This document shows positions 56,831-60,854 of a stretch of 60,854 nucleotides of DNA, in pieces (the first letter of the stretch is position 1; each line of letters begins with the position of its first letter). This DNA is from Fredinandcohnia quinoae (GTDB taxonomy: Bacteria > Bacillota > Bacilli > Bacillales > Bacillaceae_L). The position numbers and the translations under genes are program-made. The DNA lies in assembly GCF_022427965.1 (NCBI RefSeq), contig NZ_JAKTTI010000027.1, positions 1 to 60,854 on the forward strand, written 5' to 3'. The notes below the pieces were generated by a model that was not told the origin of the DNA, searched no databases, and was given only the letters and a program-made list of their open reading frames with translations.

Positions 56831-59374
56831 ATGTCAGAAGGTCAAAATTCACAAGTAAAAGAAATTAATATAAGCCAAGAAATGAGAACATCATTCCTTG
56901 ACTATGCAATGAGTGTTATTGTTTCACGTGCACTGCCAGATGTCCGTGATGGTTTAAAACCTGTACATCGCCGTATTTTATATGCAATGAATGATTTAGG
57001 TATGACTTCTGATAAGGCATATAAAAAGTCAGCACGTATTGTTGGGGAAGTAATTGGTAAGTATCACCCACATGGTGATACAGCAGTTTACCATTCAATG
57101 GTTCGTATGGCTCAAGATTTTAACTATCGCTATATGCTTGTCGATGGGCATGGTAACTTTGGTTCTGTTGATGGAGACCTTGCAGCAGCAATGCGTTACA
57201 CAGAAGCACGTATGTCCAAAATATCAATGGAAATTATTCGTGATATTAATAAAGATACAATTGATTATCAGGATAACTATGACGGTTCTGAAAGAGAACC
57301 AGTTGTACTCCCATCACGTTTTCCTAATCTATTAGTAAATGGTGCAGCGGGAATTGCCGTTGGTATGGCAACGAATATTCCTCCCCATCAATTAGGTGAG
57401 GTCATTGATGGAATTCTTGCTCTAAGTAAAGATCCAGACATTACGATAGCGGAGCTTATGGATATTATTCCAGGCCCTGACTTTCCTACAGCTGGACAGA
57501 TTTTAGGAAGAAGCGGAATTAGAAAGGCATATGAAACTGGAAAAGGTTCTATAACATTACGTGCGAAAGTAGAAATAGAGGAAAAAAGTAATGGTAGAGA
57601 AGTCATCTTAGTTCATGAACTTCCATATCAAGTAAATAAAGCAAAATTAATTGAGAAAATTGCAGAACTTGTCCGTGACAAAAAGATTGATGGTATAACT
57701 GACCTTCGTGATGAGTCAGATCGTAATGGTATGCGGGTTGTCATGGAAGTACGTAGGGATGCAAATGCAAATGTTATTTTGAATAATTTATATAAGCATA
57801 CTGCTTTACAAACGAGCTTTGGCATTAATATGCTGGCACTAGTTGGCGGTCAACCAAAGATTTTAAATCTGAAACAATGTCTCAGTCATTACTTGGACCA
57901 TCAAATAGTCGTTATTAAACGTCGGACAGCATTTGAATTAAGAAAAGCCGAGGCTAGAGCCCATATTTTAGAGGGATTGCGGATTGCACTTGATCATCTC
58001 GATGAAGTAATCACACTCATTCGAAACTCACAAAATACGGATATTGCGCGAGAAGGCTTAATGACAAAATTCAGTTTATCTGAAAAACAAGCACAAGCCA
58101 TTCTAGATATGCGTCTACAACGTTTGACAGGTCTAGAACGTGAGAAGATAGAAGATGAATATCAAGGTCTTTTGCAATTAATTGCTGAACTAAAAGCAAT
58201 TCTAGCAGATGAAGAAAAAGTATTAGAGATTATTCGCGAAGAATTACTAGAGATTAAAGAACGTTTTAATGATACTAGGCGTACTGAAATCATGTCTGGT
58301 GGCATTGAAATGATTGAAGATGAGGATTTAATCCCAAGAGAGAATATAATCCTTACACTTACGAATAATGGATATATTAAACGTCTTCCAGTGTCAACAT
58401 ATCGGAGTCAAAGACGTGGTGGCCGAGGTATACAGGGAATGGGTACGAATGAAGATGACTTTGTTGAACACTTACTTTCTACCTCAACCCATGACACTAT
58501 TTTATTCTTTACGAATAAAGGGAAAGTATATCGATTAAAAGGGTATGAAATACCGGAATATAGTCGTACAGCTAAAGGGATCCCAATCATTAATCTATTA
58601 GGAATCGAAAAAGGGGAATGGATTAATGCAATTATCCCAGTTTCAGAATTTGCAGATGATTGGTTCTTGTTCTTCACAACGAAAGAGGGTATTTCAAAAC
58701 GGTCTCCGCTGTCTTCATTTGCGAATATCCGCACAAGTGGATTAATAGCTGTTAGTCTTCGTGAAGAAGATGAATTAATATCAGTTCGACTGACAGATGG
58801 ATCGAAGGATATCATTATTGGAACGAAAAAAGGAATGTTAATTCGATTCCCTGAAACGGATGTTCGATCAATGGGTCGTACTGCCTCTGGTGTTAAAGGG
58901 ATTAATCTAGGTACTGATGATGAAGTTGTCGGTATGGAAATACTTGAGGATAATGTTGATGTATTAATTGTTACTGAAAAAGGGTATGGGAAACGGACAC
59001 CTGCATCTGAATATCGCATTCAAAGCCGTGGTGGTAAAGGATTAAAAACAGTTAATATTACCGAGAAGAATGGAAATGTAATTGCTGTTAAAGCTGTAAC
59101 AGTTGATTCAGACTTAATGCTTATCACTGGAGCGGGTGTGTTAATCAGAATGGCGATTGGTGATATTTCTCAAATCGGTAGAACCACTCAAGGTGTAAAA
59201 CTCATTCGTTTAGATGGTTCTGAATTTGTTGCTACAGTTGCAGTAGTTGATAAGGAAGAAGAAGTGGATGAGGCTGAATTGAATGAGGAACAAAATATTC
59301 CAGAAGTATCAGAAGAAAGAAATGATATAGAAGGAATAGTAGTAGATAATCATGAACCTCAAGATGAAGAATAA
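56831..59374 (+). CDS. gyrA: DNA gyrase subunit A
   Basis: This is an 847-residue subunit: breakage-reunion domain with the active tyrosine in A-M-R-Y-T-E (about residue 123) and S84-type quinolone region H-G-D-T-A-V-Y (serine replaced by the usual T-A here), coiled coil, and a six-bladed C-terminal domain with the GyrA box QRRGGRG. A long acidic tail ([13 protein letters not shown]) ends the protein. GGGAGG precedes the ATG. Confidence 0.98.
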   Translation: MSEGQNSQVKEINISQEMRTSFLDYAMSVIVSRALPDVRDGLKPVHRRILYAMNDLGMTSDKAYKKSARIVGEVIGKYHPHGDTAVYHSMVRMAQDFNYRYMLVDGHGNFGSVDGDLAAAMRYTEARMSKISMEIIRDINKDTIDYQDNYDGSEREPVVLPSRFPNLLVNGAAGIAVGMATNIPPHQLGEVIDGILALSKDPDITIAELMDIIPGPDFPTAGQILGRSGIRKAYETGKGSITLRAKVEIEEKSNGREVILVHELPYQVNKAKLIEKIAELVRDKKIDGITDLRDESDRNGMRVVMEVRRDANANVILNNLYKHTALQTSFGINMLALVGGQPKILNLKQCLSHYLDHQIVVIKRRTAFELRKAEARAHILEGLRIALDHLDEVITLIRNSQNTDIAREGLMTKFSLSEKQAQAILDMRLQRLTGLEREKIEDEYQGLLQLIAELKAILADEEKVLEIIREELLEIKERFNDTRRTEIMSGGIEMIEDEDLIPRENIILTLTNNGYIKRLPVSTYRSQRRGGRGIQGMGTNEDDFVEHLLSTSTHDTILFFTNKGKVYRLKGYEIPEYSRTAKGIPIINLLGIEKGEWINAIIPVSEFADDWFLFFTTKEGISKRSPLSSFANIRTSGLIAVSLREEDELISVRLTDGSKDIIIGTKKGMLIRFPETDVRSMGRTASGVKGINLGTDDEVVGMEILEDNVDVLIVTEKGYGKRTPASEYRIQSRGGKGLKTVNITEKNGNVIAVKAVTVDSDLMLITGAGVLIRMAIGDISQIGRTTQGVKLIRLDGSEFVATVAVVDKEEEVDEAELNEEQNIPEVSEERNDIEGIVVDNHEPQDEE

Positions 59375-59381
59375 ATAGGGT

Positions 59382-59417
59382 GAAAGAGAAACACTGATGC
59401 AGTGTTTCTCTTTTTTT
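59382..59417 (+). terminator. gyrA terminator
   Basis: AAAGAGAAACACTG pairs with CAGTGTTTCTCTTT, followed by a T-run. Confidence 0.93.
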
Positions 59418-59483
59418 GATAAAATGTAAATATCATGTACCATACACGAGTTATGATATGACGGTAGAGAAGAGGATTGTAAA

Positions 59484-60554
59484 ATGAGAATAATGGTTAA
59501 TCAACTTCAGGAAGGATGTATTATTTCTAAGGATATTTTCTCCTTAACAAATAAACCGATTATTCCTAAAAAGACAGTATTAACAAATAAGCACATAGAG
59601 GTCCTAAAGTCTTTTCTTATAAAAGATGTTTATGTTGAATCTATTTTGATTAACGGTGAACCCTTTCTTCCAACTGAAATAATTGAAGAAGAGGTTGAAC
59701 AACCTCAAAATGTATTGTCTCTAATGGAGCAATATTTAAAGTCAGTAAAGGAATATAAGCAACTATTCAATAATTGGCAAGCAGGTGCTGTTGTTGATGT
59801 AGGGAAGGTTCGCTCAATTATAATCCCCTTGCTAGATCAAGTGCTAGAACAGCCTAATGAATTATTTTCGTTATATCACTATTCAAGTAGAGAAGAATAT
59901 ATTTTTCATCATTCAGTTACCGTCGGTTTACTATCGGGTTTACTAGGAATGCGACTACAATATGCTAAAGCAGATTGTAATCAGCTTGCAATTGCTGGTC
60001 TTCTAAGTGACTGTGGAATGTCAAAGATAGATCCAAGTATTCTAACAAAAAATACATCACTTTCACTTAAAGAGTATAACGAAATAAAAAAACACCCTCT
60101 TTACAGTTACCGAATGATAGAAAAAATATCTTTATTAAACGATAATATTAAATTAGCAGTGTTACAGCATCATGAAAGAATTGATGGGACTGGCTATTTA
60201 ATGGGCGTATCCGGGGAAAAGTTACACCCTTATGGGAAAATTGTTGCACTTGCTGATGTGTATTCAGCCATGACATCTGAAAGACCTTATAGTAGTAAAC
60301 AATCCCCTTTTAAAGTACTAGAGCAAATAAGACAAGAAAGCTTTGGGAAATTTGATGTAAGGATTGTTGATGCCTTAACCAATGAGGTAGCAAAGCTATC
60401 AATTGGCACAAAAGTTAAGCTGTCAAATGGGCAAAGCGGTGAAATAATATTCATAGAAAGTAGTAATCCGACAAGACCAATGATCAAAATTAGTGACAAT
60501 GAATTTTTAGAGTTAAAAAAGAATCGACAAATTTTCATTGAGGAAATTATATAA
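59484..60554 (+). CDS. Degenerate HD-GYP domain protein
   Basis: This is a 356-residue cytoplasmic protein. An N-terminal region (1-60) precedes an HD-GYP domain at about 128-310. Of the metal ligands, H143, H204, H229-H230 and D258 are present. The name-giving pair is S175-D176 instead of H-D, the following K is M179, and GYP reads G-Y-L239. HD-GYP enzymes hydrolyse cyclic di-GMP; this one may be inactive or changed. It lies between gyrA and the rRNA operon and has a hairpin after it. Confidence 0.8.
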   Translation: MRIMVNQLQEGCIISKDIFSLTNKPIIPKKTVLTNKHIEVLKSFLIKDVYVESILINGEPFLPTEIIEEEVEQPQNVLSLMEQYLKSVKEYKQLFNNWQAGAVVDVGKVRSIIIPLLDQVLEQPNELFSLYHYSSREEYIFHHSVTVGLLSGLLGMRLQYAKADCNQLAIAGLLSDCGMSKIDPSILTKNTSLSLKEYNEIKKHPLYSYRMIEKISLLNDNIKLAVLQHHERIDGTGYLMGVSGEKLHPYGKIVALADVYSAMTSERPYSSKQSPFKVLEQIRQESFGKFDVRIVDALTNEVAKLSIGTKVKLSNGQSGEIIFIESSNPTRPMIKISDNEFLELKKNRQIFIEEII

Positions 60555-60573
60555 GTAAAGAATTAATTATTAT

Positions 60574-60604
60574 GGATGAATCATTGTATCTCATCCTTTT
60601 TTTT
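60574..60604 (+). terminator. Terminator of the HD-GYP-like gene
   Basis: GGATGA pairs with TCATCC around an 11-base loop, followed by eight T. Confidence 0.8.
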
Positions 60605-60739
60605 ATGGGGAAACTAAGAGAGTATTTACGTGGTGTTCAAGATAAAAGGAGTTTTTAAATTTCCTTCCTTGATTTTATCTGCGATTCCTGATATACTTCT
60701 TTAAGTCGAGAGGCTGAATAAATTATTTTAAAAAAGTAA

Positions 60740-60776
60740 TTGACTTTAAATATCATAATATGATATATTAATAAAG
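60740..60776 (+). promoter_or_regulatory. Ribosomal RNA operon promoter
   Basis: TTGACT (60740-60745) and TATATT (60764-60769) with 18 bases between; a likely G start at 60776, as growth-regulated rrn promoters of bacilli start with GTP. Confidence 0.75.
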
Positions 60777-60854
60777 TCGCTTCAAGGCGATGATCTTAAA
60801 AAGTTCTTTGAAAACTGAACACAATACAAGCGTCAACGTTTAATCAAGATAACA
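60777..60854 (+). other. rRNA operon leader, 16S gene begins beyond the window
   Basis: AAGTTCTTTGAAAACTGAAC is the conserved leader segment found just ahead of 16S rRNA in bacilli. No mature 16S sequence is reached. Confidence 0.8.

Noticed and set aside
56920..56935. parS-like TGTTTCACGTGCACTG in gyrA
   Set aside because: Only the left half and centre match; the right half departs from the consensus at several bases.

Overview
This window is the replication-origin region of a low-GC Gram-positive spore-former of the Bacillaceae. Three things point there: the order rpmH-oriC-dnaA-dnaN-rlbA-recF-remB-gyrB-gyrA, the sporulation-type chromosome genes (soj/spo0J/noc, yyaC, the spoIIIJ-type yidC) and the WalRK/HtrC operon. 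The genus cannot be fixed from the sequence alone. Genes left of the origin lie mostly on the minus strand and genes right of it on the plus strand, as expected for co-orientation with replication.

Layout from right to left. 60.85-59.4 kb: the start of a ribosomal RNA operon (promoter and leader only) and a degenerate HD-GYP protein. 59.4-50.2 kb: gyrA, gyrB, remB, recF, rlbA, dnaN and dnaA, with DnaA boxes and DnaA-trios between dnaA and dnaN. 50.2-49.4 kb: the upstream DnaA-box field of oriC, carrying a hairpin repeat that looks inserted. 49.4-38.5 kb: rpmH, rnpA, yidC, khpB, mnmE, mnmG, rsmG, noc, soj, spo0J, a DUF554 gene and yyaC; parS sites are seen here and farther out. 38.4-32.2 kb: a membrane protein, DUF951, a molybdopterin oxidoreductase, ychF, and rpsF-ssbA-rpsR with an S6:S18-type leader. 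32.2-29 kb: a decayed gene, an ECF sigma/anti-sigma pair and a TPP riboswitch with thiT. 29-20.4 kb: gdpP-rplI-dnaC, an exact 20-bp-period repeat array, purA, a second kind of repeat array, five tRNA genes, and a LysM/G5/M23 cell-wall hydrolase. 20.2-13.4 kb: walR-walK-walH-walI-walJ-htrC. 13.4-11.3 kb: a DnaD-domain gene, a cluster of DnaA boxes, a CxxH/CxxC mini-protein and rlmH.

Left of rlmH the core genome stops and an accessory region begins. The last 18 bases of rlmH (encoding E-P-Y-H-K-stop) recur three more times within 3.3 kb, each in the same orientation. This is exactly the position and phase of the staphylococcal SCC attachment site. Between the copies lie small cargo segments: MarR/rhodanese/EVE, a lone unknown protein, and a retropepsin-like pair with a repeat array. 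Further left come an amidohydrolase, an L7/L12-like small protein and a response-regulator/ABC-transporter/histidine-kinase/serine-hydrolase cluster resembling peptide-antibiotic resistance modules. A deleted second copy of the amidohydrolase-to-repeat segment sits at the left edge. I read this as a stack of small or decayed cassettes at rlmH; no recombinase gene lies inside the window.
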